The notes below the pieces were generated by a model, which worked only from the letters and a program-made list of their open reading frames with translations, searched no databases and was not told where the DNA came from. Below, in pieces: positions 24,981 through 34,442 of a DNA stretch of 64,000 nt. A program made the translations under genes and the position numbers. Numbering within the stretch: the first letter of the stretch is position 1; each line of letters starts with the position of its first letter. The DNA is taken from contig JBGRQD010000017.1 of NCBI GenBank assembly GCA_041725935.1, positions 12,285-76,284 of the forward strand, written 5' to 3'. Source of the stretch: Marivita sp041725935. GTDB taxonomy: Bacteria > Pseudomonadota > Alphaproteobacteria > Rhodobacterales > Rhodobacteraceae.

Positions 24981-27476
24981 TTATTCCACCTTGATCGGCA
25001 GCGATGCGATGCTGTCCCGGTCCTGACGGATGAAATACTGCACCACATAGTCACCCGGCGTGTCTGGCAGCGTGATCGACACCGGGCTGCCGTCACGTGT
25101 ATAGGCCCAGCTTTGCCACTGCGCACCGCCGCTTGCCCCCACAAGTCCAACGCCGATGTAATCCTCGTTGTAGTCCGGTCCGGTCCATCCGATCTGGATG
25201 GTCGATCCCGGCGCCGTCGTTTCAGGCGCGGTCAGCGTGGCGGTGACCGGGGTCACCGTGATCGGAATTTCGGCGATTGCACTCCTGTCCTGACGGACGA
25301 AATACCGGATGAGGTACTCACCGGGTGTGGCCGGCACCAACAGCTCGGTCGGTGACCCGTCGCGCGTATAGGCCCAGTTCTCCCATTGAGCACCGCCTTG
25401 TGCGTCCACACGTCCGATGCCGAGGTAATCCTCGGCATAATCCGGCCCTGTCCAGGCCACCTGGATGGTCGATCCCATTGGGGCCTCGGCCGGGGCATCC
25501 AGAGTCGCTTCCACTGGTTTCAAAGAGATCGGCACCGACGCTAAAGGCGTGCGATCCTGCCGCTGGAAATAGGTGATCAGGTAGTCGCCGGGTTCTGGTG
25601 GCATGACCAGTTTGAGCGGATTGCCCTCACGTGTGTAGGCCCAGTTCTCCCAGGCGGCACCGCCTTGTGCGTCGACTCGGCCGATGCCGATGTAGTCCTC
25701 GGCATAATCCGGCCCGGTCCAGCCGATCTGGATGGTCGATCCTGCTGTGGCCTCGGTTGGGGCGGTGATGCTCGCGCCCACTGCGGTTAACGTGATCGGC
25801 ACGGACACCAGAGGCGTGCGATCCTGCCGCTGGAAATAGGTGATCAGGTAGTCGCCGGGTTCTGGTGGAATAACCAGCTTGAGCGGACTGCCCTCACGTG
25901 TGTAGGTCCAGTTCTCCCAGGCCGCACCGCCCTGTGCGTCGACGCGGCCGATGCCGATATAGTCCTCGGCATAATCCGGACCGGTCCAGCCAATCTCGAT
26001 GGTCGATCCGGCTTCTGCCTCGGTCGGGGCGATGATCTGTGCGGTGACGTCGGTTGCGGTAAAGGCGATGTTGGTCAGGGGCGTTCTGTCCTGCCGCATG
26101 AAATAGGTGATGGTATAGTCGCCGGGTTCCGCCGGAACGGTCAGTTTCAATGGCGATCCGGTGCGCGTGTAGGCCCAGTTCTCCCAGGCCGCACCGCCTT
26201 GTGCGTCGACTCGGCCGATGCCGATGTAATCCTCGGCATAATCTGGCCCGGTCCAGTCGACCACGATCTCGGATCCCGCTGGCGCTTCGGCCACGGCGTT
26301 CAGCGTTCCGGTGGCCGGTGTGACCATGATTTCCGCCTCACCCAGCGGTTCGCGCCCGTCGCGCTTGAAATACCGGATCAGGTGCAGGCCGGGCGTTGGC
26401 GGCACCAGCAGGTCAACCGGGTTGCCATCAGTGGTGCGGGTCCAGTTCTGCCACTGCGCCCCGCCTTCCGCATCTGCGGCACCTATCCCGATATAGTCCT
26501 CTTTTTCGTTCGGTCCGACCCAGCCGACCTGGATCGTGCTGCCAGCAACGGCCTCGGCCGGGGCAAGAACGCGGGCAGTTTCCTGTGGTTCGGGAAAGGC
26601 GATCTGAACGGTTGCCGTTTCTCCGATGGCCACGAATTGCCGTGTCATCTCGGTCTCGAGCGACATACTGTAGGCGATCGCCGTGTACGACCCTTCGGGC
26701 AGTTGCAGATCAAGCGGATTGCCTTCGGTATCACTCAGCACGGTTTCGGTGTTGCTCGTCAATTCCCATAGTACCGGGCCAGACACGAGGGTGTCGCTGC
26801 CTTCGATCACGGCAGAAAGCGCGGTTTGAACGAGAACGGGTTCCGGTTCGGGTTCGGGCGCTGCGGCGACCTGCGTCAAGGCCGCGGTCAGCTGGTCGGC
26901 GGTGTCAGCGGTCAGGAATTGCCCGCCGGTTTCATCCGCGATGCACTGCATCTGGGCCAGCGCCTCGGCATCCGACCCGATGTCAAAGCCGATCACATGG
27001 GCGGTGAAATCAATGCCCGCCTCTTCAAGAAGCCGTGCCGCGGCACAGGGATCGGGATTGCAGGTTTCGACCCCGTCACTGACAAGGATCACCGTCGCCT
27101 TTTCCTCGGTATAGCGCAGCGCCTGTGCGGCGGCGATCACCGCATCGGTCATCGGGGTCTTGCCCAGCGGCTTGATCGCGTTCACGGCGTTTGCGATCTG
27201 CGCGCCGGTGCCGGGCGCAGGGGCCACGACTGTTTCGATATCCGTGCATTCGCCGCGTTCGCGGTGACCGTAAACTGTCAGGCCAAGCCCTTGTTCTGCC
27301 GGGAAATCGGAGAGAAGATTACCGACAACCTCTTGTGCAATGGTGATCTTGGCCACGCCCTCCACCTGCCCCCACATGGAGCCCGACCCGTCCATCACAA
27401 GAACCGTGTTCGGTTGGTCCTGCGCGGTGGCCATCGTGGCAAACGCGGTCAGGGAAAGCGCAAGCAATTGTCGCAT
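24981..27476 (-). CDS. Secreted von Willebrand factor A protein with six tandem repeats
   Basis: The 831-residue protein has a signal peptide (ATMATAQ|DQ) and a vWA domain (about residues 22-200) with an intact metal site DGSGS (29-33) and VSDGVETC. A Pro/Glu linker (PEPEPEP, near 208-213) and a beta domain follow. From residue 301 to the end there are six repeats of about 88 residues, each with GSTIQIGWTGPDYAEDYIGI-like core, an AQGGAxWENW motif, PGDYxIxYFxRQDR and a closing strand. The repeats look like immunoglobulin-like domains. A surface or periplasmic adhesive role is likely; no partner gene is adjacent. It stops 12 bp from the convergent DUF2161 gene. Confidence 0.85.
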   Translation of the reverse strand: MRQLLALSLTAFATMATAQDQPNTVLVMDGSGSMWGQVEGVAKITIAQEVVGNLLSDFPAEQGLGLTVYGHRERGECTDIETVVAPAPGTGAQIANAVNAIKPLGKTPMTDAVIAAAQALRYTEEKATVILVSDGVETCNPDPCAAARLLEEAGIDFTAHVIGFDIGSDAEALAQMQCIADETGGQFLTADTADQLTAALTQVAAAPEPEPEPVLVQTALSAVIEGSDTLVSGPVLWELTSNTETVLSDTEGNPLDLQLPEGSYTAIAYSMSLETEMTRQFVAIGETATVQIAFPEPQETARVLAPAEAVAGSTIQVGWVGPNEKEDYIGIGAADAEGGAQWQNWTRTTDGNPVDLLVPPTPGLHLIRYFKRDGREPLGEAEIMVTPATGTLNAVAEAPAGSEIVVDWTGPDYAEDYIGIGRVDAQGGAAWENWAYTRTGSPLKLTVPAEPGDYTITYFMRQDRTPLTNIAFTATDVTAQIIAPTEAEAGSTIEIGWTGPDYAEDYIGIGRVDAQGGAAWENWTYTREGSPLKLVIPPEPGDYLITYFQRQDRTPLVSVPITLTAVGASITAPTEATAGSTIQIGWTGPDYAEDYIGIGRVDAQGGAAWENWAYTREGNPLKLVMPPEPGDYLITYFQRQDRTPLASVPISLKPVEATLDAPAEAPMGSTIQVAWTGPDYAEDYLGIGRVDAQGGAQWENWAYTRDGSPTELLVPATPGEYLIRYFVRQDRSAIAEIPITVTPVTATLTAPETTAPGSTIQIGWTGPDYNEDYIGVGLVGASGGAQWQSWAYTRDGSPVSITLPDTPGDYVVQYFIRQDRDSIASLPIKVE
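24984..26576 (-). repeat. Six tandem ~267-bp repeats within the vWA gene
   Basis: The 3' two-thirds of the vWA gene is made of six in-frame units of roughly 88-89 codons. The four central units share long near-identical DNA stretches (for example around the GATGCCGATGTAGTCCTCGG core, repeated near 25690, 25950 and 26220), so they arose by recent duplication or are homogenised by recombination. The outermost units are more diverged. Confidence 0.85.
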
Positions 27477-27594
27477 CTAGTCATCCTTAAATCTTGTCGT
27501 TCAATGGGTGTTAGAAAACCACGTTGCCGACGCGCTGCCCAGCGTTTCATGACACTGGACCAAAGAAATTTTCTACTTGGTTGTGATACGTTCC

Positions 27595-27623
27595 TTGCCT
27601 ACTTATTGCGCAAATGAGATAAA
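27595..27623 (+). promoter_or_regulatory. Sigma-70-like promoter for the ABC importer
   Basis: TTGCCT (27595-27600) and GATAAA (27618-27623) are separated by 17 bp. Transcription would start near 27630, only a few bases before the folded leader element. Confidence 0.5.
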
Positions 27624-27634
27624 AACGGGCAATA

Positions 27635-27708
27635 ACGCTGCGCTGATGGGCAGAACCTAGGCAAACAGCACGGTTGGCATTCCGTTTATGCCCGTGGTGA
27701 CGCAGCGT
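27635..27708 (+). ncRNA. Folded leader RNA, candidate xanthine riboswitch (NMT1 motif)
   Basis: Three nested stems can be drawn: P1 ACGCTGCG/CGCAGCGT (27635-27642 with 27701-27708, perfect), P2 GGGCA/TGCCC (27648-27652 with 27689-27693, extendable by a wobble pair) and P3 ACGG/CCGT (27670-27673 with 27682-27685) with an eight-base loop. An unpaired purine-rich stretch AGAACCTAGGCAAACAG sits between P2 and P3. The element ends 26 bp before the start of an NMT1-type binding-protein gene. The NMT1 RNA motif, shown to sense xanthine, is known upstream of such genes in alphaproteobacteria. I could not compare against its consensus, so the class is inference; the fold is seen. Confidence 0.5.
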
Positions 27709-27734
27709 GGCGCGGACGATATGGGGATATTCAC

Positions 27735-28742
27735 ATGCTGAAAAAGACTCTCGCAGCTGTTGCTGCAACATTGGGCCTGACAGGGGCTGCCTTTGCTCAG
27801 GCGGATTTTCCGTTTGCCCTCGACTGGAAATTCGAAGGACCGGCTGCGCCGTATTTCGTGGCCATCGACAAGGGCCATTTCGAAGAAGCCGGCCTGTCGG
27901 TCGAAATCTCGGCGGGACAAGGCTCGCTCGACGCTATCCCGAAAGTTGCCACGGGCGCATTTCCGGTGGGCTTTGCCGACATCAACTCGCTGATCAAGTT
28001 CCTCGATCAGAACCCCGGCGCGCCTGTCACGGCTGTTATGATGATCTACGACAAGCCGCCCTTTGCCATCATCGGCCGCAAGTCGCTTGGCGTCGAAGTG
28101 CCCAAGGATCTCGAAGGCCGTGTTCTGGGCGCACCGCCCCCCGATGGCGCATGGGCGCAGTTCCCGGCTTTTGCCATTGCGAATGATCTGGATGTCTCAG
28201 CCATCACGGTCGAACCAGTGGGCTTCCCGACACGTGAACCGATGCTCGCCGAGGGAAATGTTGCGGCTGTCACCGGGTTTTCCTTCTCGTCCTACCTGAA
28301 CCTCGTGCGCCTCGGTGTGCCCGAGGATGACATTTCCACCATCCTGATGGCGGATTACGGGTTGGAGCTTTATGGCAACGCGGTCATCGCAAACACGAAT
28401 TTCGCCGCCGACAATCCCGAACTGATCACTGGCTTCCTTACGGCGATTGCCGCTGGCTGGAAAGACGCGATTGCCGATCCGGACATGGCCATTGCCAGCC
28501 TGATCGAACGGAACCCGGCTGCGGATGCAGAGCTTGAAAAGCGCCGTCTGGAGCTGTCAATCGACGCCAATGTCGCAACCGATTTTGCACTTGCCAACGG
28601 ACTCGGCGGGATTGATGACGCCCGCATGGCCAAGGCGCTGGAGCAGATCGCACAAACCTATGAGTTCCAGAACGAACCGGATGCGAGCCTTTATTTCACC
28701 GACGCCTACCTGCCCGACGCAAGCCTGCGCATGCTGAAATAA
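27735..28742 (+). CDS. ABC transporter substrate-binding protein (NMT1/THI5-like)
   Basis: The 335-residue periplasmic protein has a Sec signal (TGAAFAQ|AD) and the NMT1/THI5 pattern FPFALDWKFEGPAAPYFVAI, DKGHFEEAGLSVEI and GFADINSLIKFL. Related proteins capture pyrimidines, riboflavin, taurine, nitrate or purines. It heads a three-gene operon with the ATPase and permease. If the leader is a xanthine riboswitch, the ligand would be a purine such as xanthine or urate (inference). Length and domain layout are normal. Confidence 0.92.
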   Translation: MLKKTLAAVAATLGLTGAAFAQADFPFALDWKFEGPAAPYFVAIDKGHFEEAGLSVEISAGQGSLDAIPKVATGAFPVGFADINSLIKFLDQNPGAPVTAVMMIYDKPPFAIIGRKSLGVEVPKDLEGRVLGAPPPDGAWAQFPAFAIANDLDVSAITVEPVGFPTREPMLAEGNVAAVTGFSFSSYLNLVRLGVPEDDISTILMADYGLELYGNAVIANTNFAADNPELITGFLTAIAAGWKDAIADPDMAIASLIERNPAADAELEKRRLELSIDANVATDFALANGLGGIDDARMAKALEQIAQTYEFQNEPDASLYFTDAYLPDASLRMLK

Positions 28743-28794
28743 GTCACCCAACGGGCCGACCGTGCGTGTCGCGGTCGGCTCTTGAATACGGACG

Positions 28795-29601
28795 GTGCGC
28801 GTGTCGGACAATCTCATCGAAATCAAGGGCGTGCGACACGCCTACCAAACCAAATCCGGACCATTGCCGGTCTTGGATGGGCTTGAACTGAGCGTTCCCG
28901 AAGGTGGGTTTGCTGCAGTTGTTGGCCCCTCAGGATGTGGCAAATCCACGTTGACGCGGCTGATCGCGGGGCTGATGAAGCCCGATCACGGTGAAGTCTG
29001 GCTACATGGCGAGATGGTCAAGGGGCCGAAATCTGTCGTTGGCATGGCATTCCAGAACCCGGTCCTGCTCGAATGGCGGACGATCCTGCAGAACGTCATG
29101 CTGCCGCTCGAGATCGTTCCGACCGAATTGTCGAAACGCGAAAAGGAAGACCGCGCTCGCAAGCTTCTTGCTCTGGTCGGTCTGGAAGGGTTCGAGGACA
29201 AGCGCCCCAGTGAACTGTCCGGCGGGATGCGCCAACGCGCATCGCTGTGCCGATCGATTGTTCACAAACCCGAAGTTCTGATCCTTGATGAGCCGTTCGG
29301 CGCGCTGGATGCCTTCACCCGCGAAGACCTCTGGCAGACCATGCACAAGGTCAAGGCCGAGGAGCCGTTTACCGGCGTGCTGATCACCCATGACCTGCGC
29401 GAGTCGATCTTCCTTTCCGATCAGGTTGTCGTGCTGTCGGGCCGGCCCGCAAAGACGCAATACGTGATGGATGTGCACCTGACGGGTCAGCGCGACATCG
29501 AAAACTTGTATACGCCCGAGTCCGCAGAGGCGCTGAATATCCTGCGCCGCCAGATCCAGATTGCGCAGGGACGTACAGACGAACACGAGGACGGCCGATG
29601 A
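28795..29601 (+). CDS. ABC transporter ATP-binding protein (NitT/TauT type)
   Basis: The 268-residue ATPase has Walker A GPSGCGKST, Q-loop MAFQNPVLLEW, signature ELSGGMRQRASLC, Walker B VLILDEPFGALD and the switch His in LITHDLRE. It energises the import system encoded by its neighbours. Two GTG codons (28795 and 28801) could start translation; neither has a strong ribosome binding site. It overlaps the permease start by four bases. Confidence 0.93.
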   Translation: MRVSDNLIEIKGVRHAYQTKSGPLPVLDGLELSVPEGGFAAVVGPSGCGKSTLTRLIAGLMKPDHGEVWLHGEMVKGPKSVVGMAFQNPVLLEWRTILQNVMLPLEIVPTELSKREKEDRARKLLALVGLEGFEDKRPSELSGGMRQRASLCRSIVHKPEVLILDEPFGALDAFTREDLWQTMHKVKAEEPFTGVLITHDLRESIFLSDQVVVLSGRPAKTQYVMDVHLTGQRDIENLYTPESAEALNILRRQIQIAQGRTDEHEDGR

Positions 29602-30362
29602 CCCTGCGCAACATCCTTGTCCCGGTTGCCGCGATCTTGGTGTTCGGCATTCTTTGGGAGCTGCTAGTCTGGGCCAATGACTGGCCGAACTACGTGATGG
29701 CATCGCCTTCGGACCTGCCGCCCGCCTATTCCCAATATTGGGAACTGTTCATCGTCATGGGCTGGCAGACCTTGTGGCGCACGGTGGTCGGCCTGGTGCT
29801 GGCGATTGCCTTTGGCGTGTTCCTTGGCATGATCATGGGCTTCTCGCGGCTTATGCGCGATGCGCTTTATCCGCTTCTGGTCGGGTTCAACGCAATTCCC
29901 AAGGCCACGGTCGTGCCCATCGTGGCTCTGCTTTTCGTGGGTGATCACAACTTCAACACTATCCTCATCGCCTTCATGATCTCGTTCTTCCCGATTGCCG
30001 TGTCGGTGTCGATCGGGCTGAGCACGCTTGAACCCGAATACCGTGACATCTTGCGGTCTCTGGGCGCGTCGCGGACGACGATTTTCTGGAAGATCGCGCT
30101 GCCCAAGACGCTGCCTGAATTCTTCGGCGCGCTGAAGGTCGCGGTCACGCTTGCGTTCATCGGCACCAACCTGATGGAAATCGTGTCGCCGCATGGGCGC
30201 GGGTTGGGGGCGCTGTTCGATTCCGGCAAGACGAATTCAGACTACCCGCTGATGTTCGCGGTCCTGATCGCGCTCGCACTGATGGGCATCGTTCTGTATT
30301 ATGTCGTGGTCGCTCTGGAAAAGATCTTTGCGGGCTGGGCGGAACGGTCGCCGAGCTACTGA
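29598..30362 (+). CDS. ABC transporter permease (SsuC/TauC type)
   Basis: The 254-residue inner-membrane protein has about six helices and the binding-protein-dependent permease loop EPEYRDILRSLGASRTTIFWKIALPKTLPEFF (EAA-like motif seen as LGASRTTIFWKIALP). It forms the channel of the importer with the two preceding genes; the ATG overlaps the ATPase stop. The operon ends here, ahead of the groESL promoter region. Confidence 0.93.
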   Translation: MTLRNILVPVAAILVFGILWELLVWANDWPNYVMASPSDLPPAYSQYWELFIVMGWQTLWRTVVGLVLAIAFGVFLGMIMGFSRLMRDALYPLLVGFNAIPKATVVPIVALLFVGDHNFNTILIAFMISFFPIAVSVSIGLSTLEPEYRDILRSLGASRTTIFWKIALPKTLPEFFGALKVAVTLAFIGTNLMEIVSPHGRGLGALFDSGKTNSDYPLMFAVLIALALMGIVLYYVVVALEKIFAGWAERSPSY

Positions 30363-30414
30363 ATACAAGCCCCGTTGACCCCCTGATTTCGTGAAAAATT
30401 TACAATTGAGCGTG

Positions 30415-30443
30415 TTGACTCACGCTTTCGCGATGCCTAGTTA
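30415..30443 (+). promoter_or_regulatory. groESL sigma-70 promoter
   Basis: TTGACT (30415-30420) and TAGTTA (30438-30443) are spaced 17 bp apart, placing the transcription start next to the CIRCE element. Confidence 0.65.
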
Positions 30444-30450
30444 TCCGCCG

Positions 30451-30477
30451 TTAGCACTCAGCTACAGAGAGTGACAA
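30451..30477 (+). promoter_or_regulatory. CIRCE element (HrcA operator)
   Basis: TTAGCACTC - nine bases - GAGTGACAA. The left arm matches the CIRCE consensus exactly; the right arm matches GAGTG then deviates (consensus GAGTGCTAA). It lies at the expected start of the groESL transcript, so HrcA repression of groESL is likely. hrcA is not in this window. Confidence 0.85.
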
Positions 30478-30533
30478 CAGTCCTTCGGGAGCGAGGGGCT
30501 TTAGTGGAAACCTTTGAGCAAGGAGACTCGAAG

Positions 30534-30845
30534 ATGGCATTTAAACCGCTTCATGACCGCGTGCTGGTCCGTCGCACAGAGAGTGACGAAAAAACTGCTG
30601 GTGGCCTGATCATTCCAGATAGCGCCAAAGAAAAGCCGGCAGAAGGCGTGGTTATTGCGTGTGGCGATGGCGCGCGCAAAGACAGTGGCGAGCTGATCGA
30701 GATGGCTGTTGCAGCCGGTGACAAGGTCCTTTTCGGCAAGTGGTCGGGCACAGAAGTGACGGTCAATGGCGAAGAACTCCTCATCATGAAGGAGTCGGAC
30801 ATCCTCGGCATCATTTCGGACGATGCAGAAGCGAAAGCTGCCTGA
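30534..30845 (+). CDS. groES: Co-chaperonin GroES
   Basis: The 103-residue protein starts MAFKPLHDRVLVRRTESDEK and carries the mobile loop EKTAGGLIIPDSAKEKPAEG that contacts GroEL. Seven subunits cap the GroEL chamber. GCAAGGAGACTCGAAG precedes the ATG at 30534. It is followed by groEL after 54 bp in the same CIRCE-controlled operon. Confidence 0.98.
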   Translation: MAFKPLHDRVLVRRTESDEKTAGGLIIPDSAKEKPAEGVVIACGDGARKDSGELIEMAVAAGDKVLFGKWSGTEVTVNGEELLIMKESDILGIISDDAEAKAA

Positions 30846-30899
30846 ACACCCGTCCTGATCGCAAACAAGAACCTCTGACTAATTAGTGGAGACTATGAG

Positions 30900-32543
<1,644 letters not shown>

Positions 32544-32595
32544 TCACCCGATGTCCTTCGGGATATCTGGTGGCACACGCTGCAAGACCTAGAGC

Positions 32596-32627
32596 AAAGG
32601 CGCCTTCGGGCGCCTTTGTTTGTTTTT
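32596..32627 (+). terminator. groESL terminator
   Basis: Perfect nine-base arms AAAGGCGCC / GGCGCCTTT closed by a TTCG tetraloop and followed by a T-rich tract. Confidence 0.9.
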
Positions 32628-32662
32628 GGAGGTCGTCTTTAACCGGATGTTCATCAGTGCCA

Positions 32663-32686
32663 AAGATTCTTCGTACGAAGAATCTT
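32663..32686. repeat. 24-bp perfect palindrome
   Basis: The 12-base half site AAGATTCTTCGT is followed directly by its exact complement, with no spacer. It lies 36 bp past the groESL terminator and about 80 bp before the exporter gene. It could be an operator, a terminator-like cruciform or a dispersed genomic repeat. Confidence 0.7.
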
Positions 32687-32768
32687 GGCCGGGAGCCCGA
32701 AACATGCGCCCCGCCTCTGCAGCAAAATGGTATCTGGTCTCCGTCACCGCGACGCGGTAGCCACGAGC

Positions 32769-33623
32769 ATGCATATCCTTGTGTTGACCATACTCACCCT
32801 GATCGCGTTCGCCTCGAACTCGATTCTGAATCGTGTGGCGCTGGCACAAGGCGATATCGACCCGGTGGCCTTCGGCGTTGTCCGTCTCTGCGCCGGGGCG
32901 GTGATGCTGGCTGGGCTGGTGCTCTTGCGGGATCGCAAGCTTGCGCTGGGCGGGGCGGGGCGGTCCATCGGTGTGGCGTCTCTCTTTGTCTATATCTTCG
33001 GGTTTTCCTTGGCCTATCAGAGCCTTGATGCCGGATTGGGCGCGCTGATCCTGTTCGGCCTTGTGCAGATCACGATGTTCGCCGGCGCCCTGATCGGCGG
33101 CGAGCGGCCGTCTGCGCGGCGCTGGGCCGGAGCGAGCGTGGCCTTTGGAGGGCTGGTCTGGCTGCTTTGGCCGGGGCACGCGGCAGCCCCCAGCCTGTGG
33201 CATGCCAGCCTCATGGCAGTCGCCGGTGTCGCTTGGGGCATCTATTCGCTCAACGGACGCCGCACAGCCGATGCGCTGGGATCGACGGCAGCCAATTTCT
33301 GCATCTCCGCGGGCTTGGCCCTTGCCGGGGCCTTTGTGGCATTGGTGTTTTTCGACGGTATTCATCTGTCCTCGGCGACCCCTTTCGGGCTGGCCATGGC
33401 AATTCTCGCGGGGGCTGTGACCTCGGGCATCGGCTATTCCATGTGGTACACCGTCCTCCCGCATCTGCAGGGCAGCACGGCGGCGATCACCCAGCTGACC
33501 GTTCCGGTCATTGCGATTGCCGGGGGCGCGGTGATCTTGTCGGAAACCGTGACCAGCCGCCTGATCGTGGCGGCATTGCTGGTTCTGGGCGGCGTGCTTC
33601 TGGCCGTCACGTCGCGGCGCTAG
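32769..33623 (+). CDS. DMT-superfamily (EamA) transporter
   Basis: The 284-residue inner-membrane protein has ten helices in two EamA repeats, beginning MHILVLTILTLIAFASNSIL and including the family-typical NRVALAQGDIDPVAFGVVRL and SGIGYSMWYTVLPHLQGSTA. Probably a metabolite exporter with unknown substrate. I chose the ATG at 32769 because the upstream in-frame stretch includes the palindrome region. It stands alone between groESL and the lipase-like gene. Confidence 0.87.
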   Translation: MHILVLTILTLIAFASNSILNRVALAQGDIDPVAFGVVRLCAGAVMLAGLVLLRDRKLALGGAGRSIGVASLFVYIFGFSLAYQSLDAGLGALILFGLVQITMFAGALIGGERPSARRWAGASVAFGGLVWLLWPGHAAAPSLWHASLMAVAGVAWGIYSLNGRRTADALGSTAANFCISAGLALAGAFVALVFFDGIHLSSATPFGLAMAILAGAVTSGIGYSMWYTVLPHLQGSTAAITQLTVPVIAIAGGAVILSETVTSRLIVAALLVLGGVLLAVTSRR

Positions 33624-33662
33624 GCTCTTTATCATCTTAGCCACAGCGCGTATCTGACGGGC

Positions 33663-34442
33663 ATGCTTCGTACCCTTGTCCTTTCCATCGCAACCGTCCT
33701 CAGCCTTGCGACTGCAAGCCCCGCTCGCGCGGATTGCATCGTGTTGCTGCATGGTCTGGCCCGCACCGAGATCTCGTTCGGATTGATGCAATCCGTGCTC
33801 GAAGCCAAGGGCTACACGGTGACCGCCCCCGGTTATCCGTCGACCACCGCCCGCATCCAGACCTTGGTTGCAGAGACCCTGCCTGAAGCCGTTGCCGACT
33901 GCGGCGACGCGCGTGTGCACTTTGTCACCCATTCGATGGGTGGTCTTCTCCTGCGGTTCTGGCTCAAGGACAACCGCCCTGCGAATCTGGGTCGTGTGGT
34001 CATGCTGGCCCCGCCCAATCAGGGCAGCGAGTTGGTGGATCAATTGGGCGGACTTGAACTCTTCGAATGGTGGAACGGACCGGCCGGGCAACAGCTGGGC
34101 ACGTCACCGAACGACCTGCCCAAATCGCTGCCGCCGGTGGATTTCGAACTGGGGGTTATCGCGGGAAACCGGTCGCTCAACCCGTTCTTCTCGAACCTCA
34201 TTCCGGGGCCGGATGATGGCAAGGTGTCGGTCGAGTCGACCAAGGTTGCCGGCATGCGCGCACATCTGACGATGCCCGTGTCCCATACCTTTATCCTGCA
34301 GGCACCGTCGGTCATCGCGCAGGTCGATCTGTTCCTGCGCACAGGTCGCTTCGATCCTGAATTGGACTGGACCAAGGCGATCAATTCGCGCGAACTGGTC
34401 TGCATGTTTGGAAGGTGTCCGCAGGTGTCGAATGAGCCTTGA
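33663..34442 (+). CDS. Secreted alpha/beta-hydrolase (lipase/esterase-like)
   Basis: The 259-residue protein has a signal peptide (ATASPARA|DC) and an alpha/beta-hydrolase core: oxyanion loop CIVLLHGLAR, nucleophile elbow HFVTHSMGGLLL (Ser in HSMGG, a GxSxG variant), a probable Asp in PGPDDGKVSVES and a probable His in MPVSHTFI. This resembles PGAP1/LipA-like acylhydrolases acting in the periplasm. It overlaps the phnM start by 11 bp, so the two are co-translated, though no metabolic link is obvious. Confidence 0.85.
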   Translation: MLRTLVLSIATVLSLATASPARADCIVLLHGLARTEISFGLMQSVLEAKGYTVTAPGYPSTTARIQTLVAETLPEAVADCGDARVHFVTHSMGGLLLRFWLKDNRPANLGRVVMLAPPNQGSELVDQLGGLELFEWWNGPAGQQLGTSPNDLPKSLPPVDFELGVIAGNRSLNPFFSNLIPGPDDGKVSVESTKVAGMRAHLTMPVSHTFILQAPSVIAQVDLFLRTGRFDPELDWTKAINSRELVCMFGRCPQVSNEP

